A stretch of DNA of 64,000 nucleotides from assembly GCA_950022295.1 (NCBI GenBank), contig OX465601.1, positions 74,595,501 through 74,659,500 on the forward strand, given 5' to 3'. Every line of letters begins with the position of its first letter. Positions within the stretch are counted from its first letter, which is position 1. The stretch comes from Bromus sterilis (taxonomy: Eukaryota > Streptophyta > Magnoliopsida > Poales > Poaceae). The position numbers and the translations under genes were made by a program. The notes under the pieces are model-generated. The model was not told the DNA's origin. It did no database searches and worked only from the letters and a program-made list of their open reading frames with translations. Of this stretch, positions 43,475 through 55,299 are shown in pieces.

Positions 43475-45957
43475 GGTCGTCGTTTAGTAACAACAGATGC
43501 CATAGGGATGGCTAAAGAGAGGGGAAGACTCGAGGGAGAACTATGTCGATGGTGCCGGAAACGGGTTGGGCACAAGCACGGTGAAGGACACCGCGATGTA
43601 CCCAGGTTCGGGGCTCTCCGGAGAGATAACACCCCTACTCCTGCTTGTCTGCTTGCTATAAATGATCTCACGAACTACAATCAATGCTCATGGAGCTGCT
43701 CAGAGGAAGAAGAGACCTGCCGTGGGCATGGCTCTCCTCTGCTTCTCTATGGGAACTACCGTGGGAAGTAAATGCGAATGGGGCATTGATACGACCAAAA
43801 CGTATCTATAATTTCTGCTTGCTCCATGCATGTTTTGTGTGATATTGCTATGATCTAGATACACTTTCATATACTTTTGATCATATTTGGACTAACCTAT
43901 TAACTCAGTGCACCCTAGTGCCAGTTCCTGTTTTCTGCTGTTTTTCTATTTTAGTTTTCCCCCATATAAAAAGTGCCAGAAAAATTCGGGAAAATTCAGA
44001 TAAAAAATCAGCGTGAAGGAAGCTTCGCGAAGAGCCCTGGAGCGGCCAGAGGGGAGCCAGGGGGCCCAGGCGGCCACCCGACGTGGCCCCACCCCTGGCC
44101 GCGCCAGGGGGGCGCCTGGGGCCCCTGGTCCACCTCTGGCTGCCCCCCTTCGCCTATTTATTCTCCGTCACGGGGAAACTCCGAAGACAGAACCCTATTT
44201 CGCAAACTCGCCTCTGTTCTGCCGCCGTCGCGCTTCCGAGATCGGGAGCACCAGAAGACCTCTTCCCGACACCCTGCCGGAGGGAGGATTGACCTCCGGG
44301 AGTCTCCTCTCCACCATGGATGCTCCTCGGATGTCTCGTGAGTAGTTTTCCTTGGACCATGGGTCCTTGATCAGTAGCTATGTGATGTTCTCCTCGCCTC
44401 TTTGATCTTCATTGTTTAGACCTCGTGAGCTTCCCTACATGATCGAGGCACCTTTGTAATATTTCTGCTGTTGCTATGCTGAGTTTGATGGGATCTGATG
44501 GATTATGAGATTATGTTCAGATTGTGATAGAGTAATATATTTGGTTTTTATCTCTTATATTTTTGTTCCTAAGTAATTCTTGCATGTTCTCTGTTGTTGT
44601 TTATTGCTTTGGCCAAGTAGTAGGTAGTGACTCCAAGAGGGAACGTTGTGCTCGATTGTGGGTTCATGCCCCCCGATGACACGCTTGAGTGACAGAAACA
44701 TGAGTCTAGGGGATGTGTTGTTGCCACAAGGGGGAAAACAACGGTGCTTGTAACCGCGGTTACAAGGATTGTTTACTTTACGCAAAGTGCATTTTAATGC
44801 AGTTGTCTGTTGCTTTGGGTTTACACTTTGGGTGGGGCTCGCAACTTAATACCAGCGAGATGTTCTGGATGGATATCTCAAGGTGGATGATTAGTAGTAG
44901 ATGCAGTTGGATTTCGGTCTACTTATTTTGGCGTACTGCCTGTGCTTTTGAACCTCTTCCTTTCTTTTGTAGCATAGTTAGCATTGCGGTACGTTCATAA
45001 TCCTGTCAATTGCCCTTCTGTAATTTGTTTACCTCGCATAGCAGTTTTATCGTCTTTTGGGAGAGAGACATCACTAGTGAACATCACGTATCCCGGTCCA
45101 TATCCTTATTACTGTTTCCACGCTATCTTTACTTTATTGCTTTTACTTGCTATCATTATCCCTTGTGTTTTACCCTTTGTAAACAACAAGACCGGAGAGA
45201 TTGACAACCTCTCTGAACTTCGTTGGGAACAAAGTTATCTGTGTCTGTGTGCAGGTCCACGTCAGTTGCGCTGTTGACACCTACTTATCATCTCTGGAGT
45301 CCTACTGGAGACAAACCTTGGTATCTTCACCGAGGGAAACTTGCTGCTACGCTACATCTCCACCTTCCACTTGGGGTAACCAACGAAGGGCGAGAAGCCA
45401 TCAGGCGTCCCTCTCACGGGAGGGGTACCCCGGGCTCTTATAGTGTGAGCTCGGGGTACTACGGTCATTTCAGTCGGATGCTGGCCCCAGCTGTCATCCT
45501 CTCGTCGGCTGGGGTCCACCGACTGCAAATCTCCGGTTGATCCGGACTTGTCAAGCGGCTGCCCATGCTGTAGCTTCTAGGTAATGATGAATGAACAGTG
45601 GAGCTATGATCTCTGGTCTTGTCGTCCTGTCTCCGGATTCAGAGGAAAAGGGTGACAACACTCCTCTGACAGGTCGGCGAAGTGACTTAGCTTACTACCA
45701 CCCGGATCTCTCGGGATCATGCATTTATGACCTTGTACCAGAGGCATCCGATCTGGACAAGGTCAACTCTTGAGCCGATTGAAGGGTGGGACGATTGCGC
45801 CTGGGTCGACTTCTCGCATTTGGCATGGTCGATACCTTGAGGGCAATCGGCCATGCGACTGCCTAGCCCGGCCCAGCAGCAGCCCAATCGGCCTCATCCT
45901 TGTCTTGAAAGATTGCTTTCGTCTGGGTGACCCTACCCGGGTATTATTCCCCCGACA
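43475..45957 (-). repeat. 5' LTR of Gypsy A, interrupted by a solo LTR
   Basis: Without the insertion at 43787-45403 and its duplicated target, it is 861 bp and aligns with 2105-2966. The terminal TG (plus strand) has become GG. The outer end CCCCCGACA is followed by the TSD ACGAG. Confidence 0.92.
43787..45403 (+). repeat. Solo LTR of the TGATACG family, copy 1
   Basis: 1,617 bp, TGATACGACC... to ...AGCCATCA. The 5-bp duplication is GGCAT (43782-43786) versus GGCGT (45404-45408), one change; the other Gypsy A LTR has GGCGT uninterrupted, which confirms the site. Copy 2 is at 46942-48611. No PBS or coding follows. Frames inside are not genes. Confidence 0.85.
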
Positions 45958-45962
45958 ACGAG

Positions 45963-46941
45963 GATGATGATTTAGTGTGTGAAGTGGAATTAGATGTGGA
46001 GCAAACCAAGCCGAAGTGGTTCACGATTGAGTGTCTCCTGACGATGAAGTCGTTTAGCCAGAGCACGTTGATCACAGATATGAAGGTTGCATGGAATCCA
46101 ACACATGTCGTAGTTTGGAGGAGAATCAACGCAAATTTGTTTACTATCCAATTTAACTGGCATGGTGATTGGAACAAAGCAATACTAAGGGCCCTTGGGA
46201 CTTTTGTGGCTTGGCGTTGATTTTGGTTGAGTATGATGGTCTCTAACCCTGAGAAAGTCAAGTTGGGCAGGTTAAAAACATAGTGCCAAATCCACAAGCT
46301 CCCTGATGGAGTTTAAAAAAGTACATATACTCTAGAGAATTTGCCTACAAGGATTAGCAAGGTTGAGGAAGTGCAGGTAACCCTACCAAACGAGTTTGTG
46401 GGAGAATTTATTCGAGTTAGAGCAGTTGTGGAGCCATCTCAATTAGAGAGCATAATACAAAGGCTCCTTGCCGACGATAATTTGCCCATAAAAATGAATT
46501 AATTCTTAATTTCTGCTACTATTAGCCTATTATTCAAAGAAGATAACGTGACAGAGCCCGGGCAACTGCCCGGGGTAGCTGGGCGGTGGCTCCGACACTG
46601 ATTTAGAGTCAAGCTCGATGTGAACAAGAAAATTAACCATGTTGTTGGCATCTCAAAAATGGGGGAAACTAAGAAATATCTGGTCAAGTTCGAGAAGTTG
46701 CCAACCTTCTGCCATGCATATGGCTTTGTGGGGCATTGCCATGAAGAATGTGGATCTTGTGATCATGATAAGGAAAATTTGAACATGGACTGTTCATTCT
46801 GGAAACTAGGAGAGGGCGAGGAGGTGATCGTAGAGGTCATAATGCTGGTGGTCGTGGTGTTATGGGCGATGATCTCTCTGGCTGTGGTTGTGGTCGTGGC
46901 CTTAGGCATGGTGCTATGGGAAATGTATTCAGGTTCCCACC
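45963..46941 (+). pseudogene. DUF4283/zinc-knuckle pseudogene, middle part
   Basis: Continues the frame of 2042-2104. DUF4283-like segment: PKWFTIECLLTMKSFSQ, MKVAWNPTHVVVWRRI, LFTIQFNWHGDW, ending at a TGA at 46220. Then come stop-bearing sequence (LPTRISKVEEVQVTLPNEF) and a zf-CCHC_4-like segment from 46620 (KYLVKFEKLPTFCHAYGFVG, GHCHEEC) in which the second Cys is Tyr. A Gly/Arg-rich tail (RGRGGDRRGHNAGG) is in a shifted frame. Such proteins are typical of LINE-derived ORF1-like genes in plants. It is decayed and not expected to be functional. Confidence 0.72.
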
Positions 46942-48611
46942 TGATACGTCCAAAACGTATCTATAATTTCTGCTTGCTCCATGCCTCTTTTGTGTGATAT
47001 TGCTATGATATTGATGAACTTCCATACACTTTTGATCATATTTGGACTAACCTATTAACTCAGTGCACCCCAGTGCCAGTTCCTGTTTTTTGCTGTTTTT
47101 CTATTTCAGGTTTCCCCCTTATTAAAAGTACCAAAAAAATTCCGGGAAAATATAGGAAAAATCATCGTACCGGAAGCTTCGAGAAAAGCCCGAGAGGGGC
47201 CAGAGGGGAGCCAGGGGGCCCCAGGCGGCCAGTGGGCGCGGCCCCACCCCTGGCCGCGCCAGGGGGGGCGCCTGGAGCCCCTGGCCCACCTTTGGCTGGC
47301 CCCTTTCGCCTATTTATTCCCCGTGACGAGAAACCCTCGGGGACGAAACCCTTTTTCGCGATCTCTCCTCTGTTCCGCCGCCGCCGCGCTTCCAAGATCG
47401 GGAGCACCAGAAGACCTCTTCCCGGCACCCTGTCGGAGAGAGGAATCACCTCCGGGAGCTTCTCCACCACCATGGATTCTTCCCGGATGAACCGTGAGTA
47501 GTCCACCTTGGACAATGGGTCCATGATCAGTAGCTATGTGATGTTCTCCTCCCCTCTTTGTTCTTCATGGATTAGACCTCGTGAGCTGCCCTACATGATC
47601 GAGGCACATATGAAATCTTTCTGCTGTTGCTATGCTGAGTTTGTTGGGATCCGATGGATTATGAGATTATGTTCAGATTGTGATTGAGTTATATATTTGA
47701 TTCTCTTCTTTTATATTTATGTTCTTGAGTAACTCTAGCATGTTCTCCGTTTCTGTTTATTGCTTTGGCCAAGTAGTAGGTAGTGACTCCAAGAGGGAGT
47801 GTTATGCATGATTGTGGGTTCATGCCCCCCGATGACTAGCTTGAGTGACAGAAACATGAGTCTAGGGGATGTGATGTTGCCACAAGGGGGAAAACAACGG
47901 TGCTTGTACTTGCGGGTGCAAGGATTGTTTACTTTACGCAAATTTCTTTAATGCAGTTGTCCGTTGCTTTGAGTTTACACTTTGGGTGGGATTCGCAACT
48001 TAATACCAGCGAGATGTTTTGGATAGATATCTCAAGGTGGATGATTAGTGGGTAGATGCAGATGGATTTTGGTCTACTTGTCTTGGCGTACTGCCCGTGT
48101 TTTCGAGCCTCCTCCTTTCTGTTTTGCATAATTAGCATTGGTTTGCGCATATAATCCTGTCAATTGCCCAGCTGTAATTTGTTTACCTCGCATGGCTATT
48201 TTATCATCTTTTGGGAGAGAGACGTCACTAGTGAACATCATGGGACCCCGGTCCATATATCCACCACTGTTTACACTATCAATTTACTTTCAGTATTTAC
48301 TATTTCATAGCTATCACTATCTATCATTATCATGTGCGTTTTATCCTTTGTAAACAACAAGGCCGGAGGAATTGACAACTCCTCTGAACTCGTTGGGAGC
48401 AAAGCTATCTGTGTGTGTGCAGGTCCAGGAGAAGCAAGTGATTATCTTCAAACGGCGCCTCACTTGCCGAACCACCTACTTTCGACCTTGGAGTCCTACT
48501 GGAGACAATCTTAAAACCTCGGTGTCTTCACCGAGGGAAACTTTCCGTTACTCTACATCTCACCTTCCACTTGGGGTAACCAACGAGGGCGAGAAGTTAT
48601 CTCGTGCATCA
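46942..48611 (+). repeat. Solo LTR of the TGATACG family, copy 2
   Basis: 1,670 bp, TGATACGTCC to CATCA, with a perfect duplication CCACC (46937-46941 and 48612-48616), inserted in the Gly-rich tail of the pseudogene. Very similar to copy 1 throughout. Both lack an internal region. Confidence 0.9.
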
Positions 48612-48616
48612 CCACC

Positions 48617-49164
48617 GGGTGCTAACAATGTCAATGATGGGAATTTGTACACTGAAAGTTGGCGATACAATTATGTTTCCCAAGTGGTTACTTTGGAAGG
48701 GGTAGATCCTGATGGTTTCCAGAAGAAAAACAATGGCAACACCTCGAGTTAGGATGTGATGAGCAATGCACTTGTCCCGTTTGTTGGAAAATCTAGTAGT
48801 GAGACACACAGTTTAGGGGTAGTTGCAGAGAAAGTGAATTTTTTTGAAGGAGAGGTGAGACACATAGTTTAGTAGTGCGGACAAGAAGAAGCTATGTGGG
48901 AATGATGGAACGACAATCCTAGTTGAAAGAAACTCGGGATCGGCGGCCTCCTCGGCGAAGGACCACCAGGAGCAATCTAACTCCTATCTTGGAACCACCA
49001 TGGAATGGTGGTGGCCATGGCGGCTCGCGAGATATTGGAACTCCAAAGGCGGGCGGGGCGAGATACTGCAAAGTATCTAACCTTGGCCGCGCCCTTAGGT
49101 CGCTAGGACAAGGGGTGTCCCCCCTCTGTCCCTCCTTCGGTGTTTCTGGTGTCTTCTGAAACTT
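48617..49164 (+). pseudogene. Right remnant of the DUF4283 pseudogene and flank
   Basis: After the solo LTR the frame reads GANNVNDGNLYTESWRYNYV and further to a TAG at 48752. The following ~400 bp, to about 49164, contains further stop-ridden frames, and I see no domain. It probably belongs to the same old sequence. Confidence 0.4.
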
Positions 49165-49372
49165 TAGAATTTTTGAAAGTTTTCTAGCTTATTGATTTTC
49201 ACCTTTTCCTGTGATGCATAGACAATAACAGACATAAACTGGCACTAGCACTCGGTTAATAGGTTAGTTCCCATAAATGTTGTAATAGATATGAAAATGC
49301 ATCAAAACACATAGCAATATCAACCGAAAAAAGCATGAAACAAGCAAAATTATAGATACGTTTGGGACCTTC
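49165..49372 (-). repeat. Truncated, diverged relative of the TGATACG LTR
   Basis: Read on the minus strand it starts GGTCCCAAACGTATCTATAA and follows the beginning of the solo LTRs (AACCTATTAAC..., AGTGCCAGTT), but with many differences. It lacks the 3' part, so it is an older fragment in the opposite orientation. Confidence 0.6.
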
Positions 49373-49537
49373 CTCCATGAATCTCTCCCAATCGCCAATA
49401 CTAGAAAAAATGTAAAGTAAAAAGGTTGTCCTTCAACGGGTGTACTTGGACCTATTAAGTGAGATCCTAACCTCTTCTCATGGTTTTGAAGAATATAGAG
49501 TGACTGAAGCTCTTATCTGAATGAATCCTTGCGGTGG
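49373..49537. other. Spacer before Gypsy B
   Basis: Ordinary sequence with no frame recognised. It ends in GGTGG, the target-site duplication of Gypsy B. Confidence 0.4.
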
Positions 49538-49976
49538 TGACGGGGATGTACCACGGCTGGTCAGGGACCCTGGGTTAGTCATGAAAGGCACAGGTTGGAC
49601 GATAGCTCGTCGGCTAACGGGAGGATACGTTCCTGCTCGATGTTATTGATTGGAGATGGCGATTACAGAGGAGCCAAGGCTAATGCGCACAAGGCTAGGG
49701 TTACAGATTGTGTATTGCTTGATCTCGACGTCTCCCCTCCTAGCCTTTATATACTAGGCTAGGTCTCGGGGAGTCCGTCCTGGATTACAAATGAGGTTTC
49801 CTAACCCTGATCTTGTTCCGTACGGCAAGTTTGCACCTTCCGTATGAGTCGCGGACTCCTACGTCAGTGCCACTAGTGGGCCAAGGCTGAGCCCAGGCGG
49901 CATCTTTGTGGGCCTCCTATCTTCGGGTACACCGGGTAGGCTCATCCATAGGAGTCGTGGTGTCACCCCCTCGTCA
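49538..49976 (-). repeat. 3' LTR of Gypsy B
   Basis: 439 bp, reversed relative to C1; a TATATAAAGG-class TATA lies on the minus strand near 49750. An 8-9 bp deletion near the start relative to its partner. Confidence 0.93.
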
Positions 49977-50560
49977 GTAGCCCTTGAGTGCCTGGGGGAC
50001 TCGAAGAGGCGCGCAGGAACTCGAGTCCATTCTTGCGTCATCTTTGATGTATGCACGGTTCAACCGCGGGTCGCTGGCAGTCTGGGGCCATGACAAAACC
50101 TGTTTCGAGGGATGCTAAGCTGAAAGGCCCAAGGAGTCGACTGGTTGAGCCTTGGTGAATTACACTAGTGGCAAATATCGCAGCAGCCCAATCAAACCCA
50201 TGTCCCTCGACATGAGCTTGGAACACTGGTGTTGAGCAAAATTCAAGCCGTTGCAGGTCTTACAGTGATCAATTGCCGCTAGTAAAGTTCGTAGCCTAGG
50301 CGCGTCCGCCCGGATTTTTCTATCATGCAAGCGCATGGGAAAGATTGAGAGTGAAATCGCTCTGTGGCAAGTCCCAGCCCGGCCGATCTGCGCAGCGGGG
50401 TCTTATCTACACGCTAAGCTTGCGTGGCATCTGGGCACAGTGTGTCGTGTTTCCAGGAATATGTATTTTTTTATTGAGGCGCGGAGCCTAGTTGATAATG
50501 CACCCACTTGGAATAAACAATCAAGTGAGCTGTTTTAGCAGTCCTTCACGGAGCTTGGCC
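49977..50560 (-). other. Polypurine tract and conserved subterminal block of Gypsy B
   Basis: The minus strand next to the LTR reads CACTCAAGGGCTAC, a mutated form of the PPT in C1 and C3. The rest matches the 560-bp subterminal block of C1/C3 in reverse orientation. No coding potential. Confidence 0.72.
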
Positions 50561-50679
50561 GAGCGCTCCGGCGAGGAATAATGTAGAGGAGTACTTGCTC
50601 GGGAGGTCTTCGAGTGTTCGGGTACTTAAGGTTTTGTGAGTAATTACTCAAGTATCGCCTTCGCTCTCGGGGTGAGGGA

Positions 50680-51122
50680 GCACCCGATACTCTGGGATCG
50701 CTCGATCTGGCGAGTGCAGGTCTGCTTATCTTCTGTCGTGGTGAGGGAGCACCCGGAACTCTTCATGTGTGCGAGTAATTACTCGAGCACGTCTTTTCTT
50801 TTAGGTGAGGGAGCGCCCGAAAATCTTATGGGTGCGAGTAATCACTTGAGCACGTCTTTTCTTTTAGGTGAGGGAGCACCCGAAACTCTTATGGGTGCGA
50901 GTAATCACTCGAGCGCGTCTTTTCTTTTATGGGTGCGAGTAATCACTTGAGCACGTCTTTTCTTTTAGGTGAGGGAGCACCCGAAACTCTTATGGGTGCG
51001 AGTAATCACTCGAGCACGTCTTTTCTTTTAGGTGAGAGAGCACCCGAAACTCTTATGGGTGCGAGTAATCACTCGAGCACGTTTGTACTTTTAGGTGAGG
51101 GAGCACCCGAAACTCTCGTGGA
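50680..51122 (-). repeat. 62-bp subterminal repeats of Gypsy B
   Basis: About seven units (plus strand GTGAGGGAGCACCCGAAACT, then CTTATGGGTGCGAGTAATCA). The unit is near 63 bp, which lets a frame run through it with a repeated peptide, but shifts occur and no start context supports coding. Confidence 0.88.
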
Positions 51123-51582
51123 GATGCTCCCGATGGGAGTAAAATGTTTTGCCCATCGGAAAAAGATTTAAAAGGTTGAAATTCTGAGGCTGGGAAACGT
51201 ACTCGATACGCCTTGTGGGGATGTGACGTTGGCTTGGTTTTTCTGGTATCTTTGACCATTGTAGTCTGTCAAAGGAAATGACTTGGCGCTGTCCCGCCAA
51301 AATTTTCGCTTCGTGTGATGATGGTCCTCATTTTGCGCGCGTAGTGGGCGGTGTTGTTACTGCGTCGATGGGGTTTTCCATGTTTTTCGCCTGCCGTGGG
51401 ATCGTGCCACGTTTACTGGATGTTGGGATTGAACGGTGCCCCTGCTCGCTTGGCTGGTGGTTAAATACCGAGTGTCTGAGTAAATTTGAGGTTTTACCCA
51501 GCCATTGCTTTCTCCTCTCGCTTCTAGATTTCCCCTGTTCTTAAGCCTTCTCCTCCCTTATTTTGCTGCTTGCTGCGGGATT

Positions 51583-54500
51583 GATGACAACGCGCTCCCG
51601 TGCCGCTCCGAAATCAGCCAAGATGTCTGGAAAGTGGGAGCGTTCGACTTTTGGGGCTGCAGATTTTGGCTCGCTGATTGCTGATGGCTTGGTGGCTGGA
51701 GACGCCGTGCGGATTCCGGGGGACGAACCTGTTCCCGCTCCGACGACAGATGAGCGGGTGTGCTTTCATGCTTTCTTCCCTCGCGGGTTTTCCCTTCCTA
51801 TTCACCCTTTTGTTCGTGGTTTGCTGTATACCTATCGGCTTCAGCTACATAATTTGACTCCCAATGGGATTTTGCACATTGCTTGCTTTATTACCCTTTG
51901 TGAGGCTTTCTTGGGGATCTATCCCCATTGGGGGCTCTGGAAGCACCTCTTTTGTATAAAGAGGACGAACTCTGAGTATGCTGTGGGGCAGGTGGGTATA
52001 TCCATTAGGGACTCCAAATCGTACTTTGATTTGGAGATGCTTGACTCCGTTAGTGCTTGGCGGAAAAGTTGGTTCTATCTGAAGGATCAGCACGTTGCTG
52101 GGCAGCGATTTGGTCTTGCTCCCTTTAGTTCTGAAGCGCGAGTAGTCAAGCAGGCTTCATGGTCCCATTCTTTGTCTGCGAAAGAGTCATCTGAAGTGGC
52201 TCCATACTTGGAGAGGGTTGCTCTAGTGTAGGACAACTTGACCGGTGGGCAGCTCATCGTTGTTTTTGTTGGGAGGCGCGTTCAGCCATTGCAGCATCGA
52301 GTTCGTCCCATGTGGCAATATGAGGGAATTGAGGACTCAACGATATGCTCCCGTGAGGAACTTAATGCTGATGGTATTTTGGCCCGGATCCAGTATGTGA
52401 CCAAGTGCTCGAGCGTTGCCGAGATGGGTTTCGTCCTTCCTTACTCTTCTGATCACGCGCTGCTGCAGGTTTGCGTTTTTGAGTTTCTCGTCTTGTTGAG
52501 ATGTTTGCTTGACTCCTTGCTGATAATGCTATTTTCTTTGCAGGATCATGTTCACGTGTTGTGCAATCCTCCGCAGCCGGAGGATGCTGATATTCGCGAA
52601 GAGCCAGATGCTCTCGCTGACGATGCCGCTCCGAGTGATGGTGCCAACGTGCTTGCGGGTACCACTGGTGCTGACGAGTCCACGGGGGTTGATCTACCGG
52701 GGACTGGAGATAGTGAGGAATCGGCTCCCTTTCGTGTCAAGCGATCGCGACCTTCAGGCGCCGACGATCTTGACGCGACGAGTGGTGTTGTCCCGCTGTC
52801 TCGACCGTCTGCTGAGCCGTCTCCTCCTGTTGCTGCGTGCAAAAGGCCCAGGTTTGGGAGGTTGTTGCGTGCTCGCTCTGCGTGTGGCGGGTAAGCATAT
52901 GCTTTGACTTTGCTGGTGCTGTTTTTTCCTCTGTTCTTTTGTCTGATGGTGTTTATCTTGTAGCTCTGCAACTGCTCCGGCTGCTTCTTCCACCAGTGCG
53001 GCTGCTGTCGACCTGCAGTCGGCTGACTCTGGATCAGCCGTCAAGCATACTGGGGATTCTTCGGCTGTTGTTGGTCAGCCCGTACCGTCGGTGACTCTTG
53101 CTCTCCCGGCTGCGGGTGTGATTCCTGCTGCTGCTCCCCCTGTGTCGTTTGGTGTTGTTGCTCCTGCTGCCGAGCCTGCTGCTCCAGATCGTCCTTTCTT
53201 GGGTCGTCTTGATCTTGGTGTGGAAGACAAAGTCCGCTTTTTCGACCGCATAGCTGGGCTGGTGAGTTTGTTTCCTGTTGCTTGTGTAATTTTTGTCATC
53301 GGGGGCACGACAGTGCTCCCGATGGGAGTAGCCCCCGAGGCTGCAAGCAAGTGCTTGCGGTTGCTTGTAGTCTTGCTTTGGTTCTGTCCTTAATTTTTGA
53401 TTTCTTCGAGTAGCCGGTGTTCCAGCACTATGAGCTTCTGGTGGTTGAAGATGAGCGTTGGCAGCAGGCCCACAATTCTTCCCAGGATGCCTTGTCTGCC
53501 ATGAGTAGTGAGTATTTCTTCCTGTGCTGCCGTGCTTGAACTGCTGGGTCATCCGTTCTGAGTACTGTCTTGTTTTTCAGGCCGTCGTCAGACTGCCGAG
53601 AAGCAGGCTGAGAAGGCGGAGAGAACGATTTCCAACCTTAAGGCCGCTTTAGCTTCCAAGGAGAAGGAGCTGCACGATCAACACGAGGAGTTGGTGTGCC
53701 TGCGTCGGGCTAAGGACGCGCTTGTGCAGGCGGAGGCAGTCGAGTGCGAGCGTCTTCGGGTCTTGGCGGACTCGCTTGTGTGTAAGTCGTCGTTCCGTTG
53801 CTGGGTGCTTCTGTCTTTTTATCTTCCCGTAGTGATTTTTGTTGCCTGGTGCAGCCTCTACGGGTGCGAGTGCGGCGGAAGTGGTTGCATCGGGGTCTGG
53901 AGTTCTCCGAGGGGCCGTGGATGCCATGTCGGCCGCTGTTGATGTTTCCAAGGTGGTATGTGCTCGGGCTTCCACTCTTGTGGGTCTTGTTCATGAGCAC
54001 CTCATGCCGGAGGGCACGAAGGTACCCGTTGGTCTGGACGCCTGTGTTGCTGCATTTGGTAATGGCGGGGATCTCTTGGAGGAGCTAGTTGGGGATAGCG
54101 TGGTGAGTGGTCTTTCCACGTCCCTTGTTGTTCTTATGGGGCACGGAGTTGCCATTGACGACTCTCTGGTTGAAACTGTCCCTGCTTATACTACCGAGCA
54201 GAGCGCGCGAGCCACTGTTCTGGCTCGTCGCCTGCAGGAAGTTGTGGATGCTCAGTATCCCTCCTCTGCAGGCAAGGGGGGATCATAGCCATGTCGTGTC
54301 GTCTGAAACTTTCTGGTTGTAATATGCCTCCTTTGTGGTGGTGAATCTGTGCTACCTTGATTGGAATAATTGCTTGGCCGTTCCTGCTGTTGTGCTTGAT
54401 TGTCCTTTCTTTTTGTTCGTTTTGCGGCAGGCCGCCCCGGGCGTGCTTCGGTCTTAAGGAGGACGCTCGCGAGGGCGTGTATGAGTCCGTGTGCTTGAGG

Positions 54501-55214
54501 CCGAGAGACGCTGAGCGGGAGGTTGTTCGCTTGAAGGGGGCTGCAACAGTCCATCGTTCCAAACGCGAGCGTGCTGAGGCCGTGCTGGATAGTCTTGCTT
54601 CGTGGGTGGTGAAGTTATCTGACCTCCCGCGAGGTGAGTCTTGCTGCTGCTCGATTGCTCAACTGTATTTAGTAGTTTTCCTGTCGTTGTCTTTGATTTT
54701 GATTCTGTTTTTCGAAGTGCTGGCGGGGCGGTCCAGGGATGAAGAGAAGGCCATACAGTCGGAGCTGTCTCGGCTGGATGATCCTGATGTGCAGGCGAGC
54801 AATCCTTTCTGGGCACATGGGGCTCGTGCTCGAACATTTGTTGTGTTTCGTCTTCGAGTTGAGCAGGTGCCGTCTGCTCTGCGGTACTGTCAACAGGTGC
54901 TGGGTGGGATCCATGCTGAGTTTTATCCGCTGCAGGTGGTGCCATCGTCCTTTGAGACACTTTGTCGCGTATTTTCTCAGCCTGCAGAGCTGCGTCGCAT
55001 GATGAATCACCAGATTCATGCTGGAGCCCGCGCTGCCTTGGGCTTGGTCCATAGTCATTGGCCGGGAGCTGATATTGCTCAAGTGGCGCGGGGTCCTCCA
55101 AGTGGTAGGGATTACCCGATGGATGAACATTACTCGTCGGTTGATGAACCTGCGCGCCGAGTAGTGGAGCGAGTTTGTGAAGAGAACGATCGTTATCTGG
55201 GTGCCCTTATTTAG
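51583..55214 (+). pseudogene. Antisense accessory gene (PF04195-like, coiled-coil) of Gypsy B
   Basis: ATG 51583 (MTTRSRAAPKSAKMSG). Probable exons: 51583-52468, 52544-52890, 52964-53261, 53414 to about 53506, about 53581-53780, then several more to a TAG at 55214. Exon 1 has the same domain as Gypsy A (DERVCFHAFFPRGFSLPIH, FITLCEAFLGIYPHWGLWKH). The next exons are acidic and Ala/Pro-rich. The exon at 53581 is a coiled coil (AEKQAEKAERTISNLKAALA). The last exon has ARAALGLVHSHWPGADIAQV, matching the last exon of A in position and pattern. A TAG at 52229 is the only clear stop in exon 1. A TATA-like TTAAATA is at 51461. Exon borders in the 3' half are less certain. Confidence 0.68.
53297..53370 (+). 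other. Bipartite stem-loop in intron 3 of the Gypsy B accessory gene
   Basis: CATCGGGGGCAC (53297-53308), loop GACA, GTGCTCCCGATG (53313-53324), with one G-T pair. Then GGGAGTAGCCCCCGAGG and a second stem CTGCAAGCAA/TTGCTTGTAG (53341-53350/53361-53370). Same order, spacing and linker as in Gypsy A intron 3 although the stems differ. Confidence 0.75.
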
Positions 55215-55299
55215 GCGAAGATGGAGCCTGGGGGTTAGATGCTTCCTTTCTTTGTATATGCTTCTTCTTGGTGTACTGTACTCCTTTGCAATAAAGGGT

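Larger units (their letters stand above)
2105..45957 (-). mobile_element. Gypsy A: Tat-like LTR retrotransposon with antisense accessory gene, host of the nest
   Basis: Bounded by two related LTRs (2105-2966 and 43475-45957) and a perfect 5-bp target-site duplication ACGAG (2100-2104 and 45958-45962). On the minus strand the order is LTR, PBS, gag, protease, RT, RNase H, second RNase H, integrase, then a plus-strand accessory gene, PPT and LTR. Taking out the insertions with their duplications (8222-8659, 8758-19555, 23214-40140, 43787-45403) leaves about 14 kb. A second RNase H before integrase, large size and an extra gene near the 3' LTR are hallmarks of the Tat lineage. I count about 27 differences over 862 LTR positions by eye (about 3%). 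Frames carry nonsense and frameshift changes, so the copy is defective. Confidence 0.93.

Noticed and set aside
43787..45403. TGATACG element as a MITE or Helitron
   Set aside because: TG...CA ends with 5-bp duplications in both copies fit an LTR; there are no inverted termini of useful length and no CTRR hairpin end.
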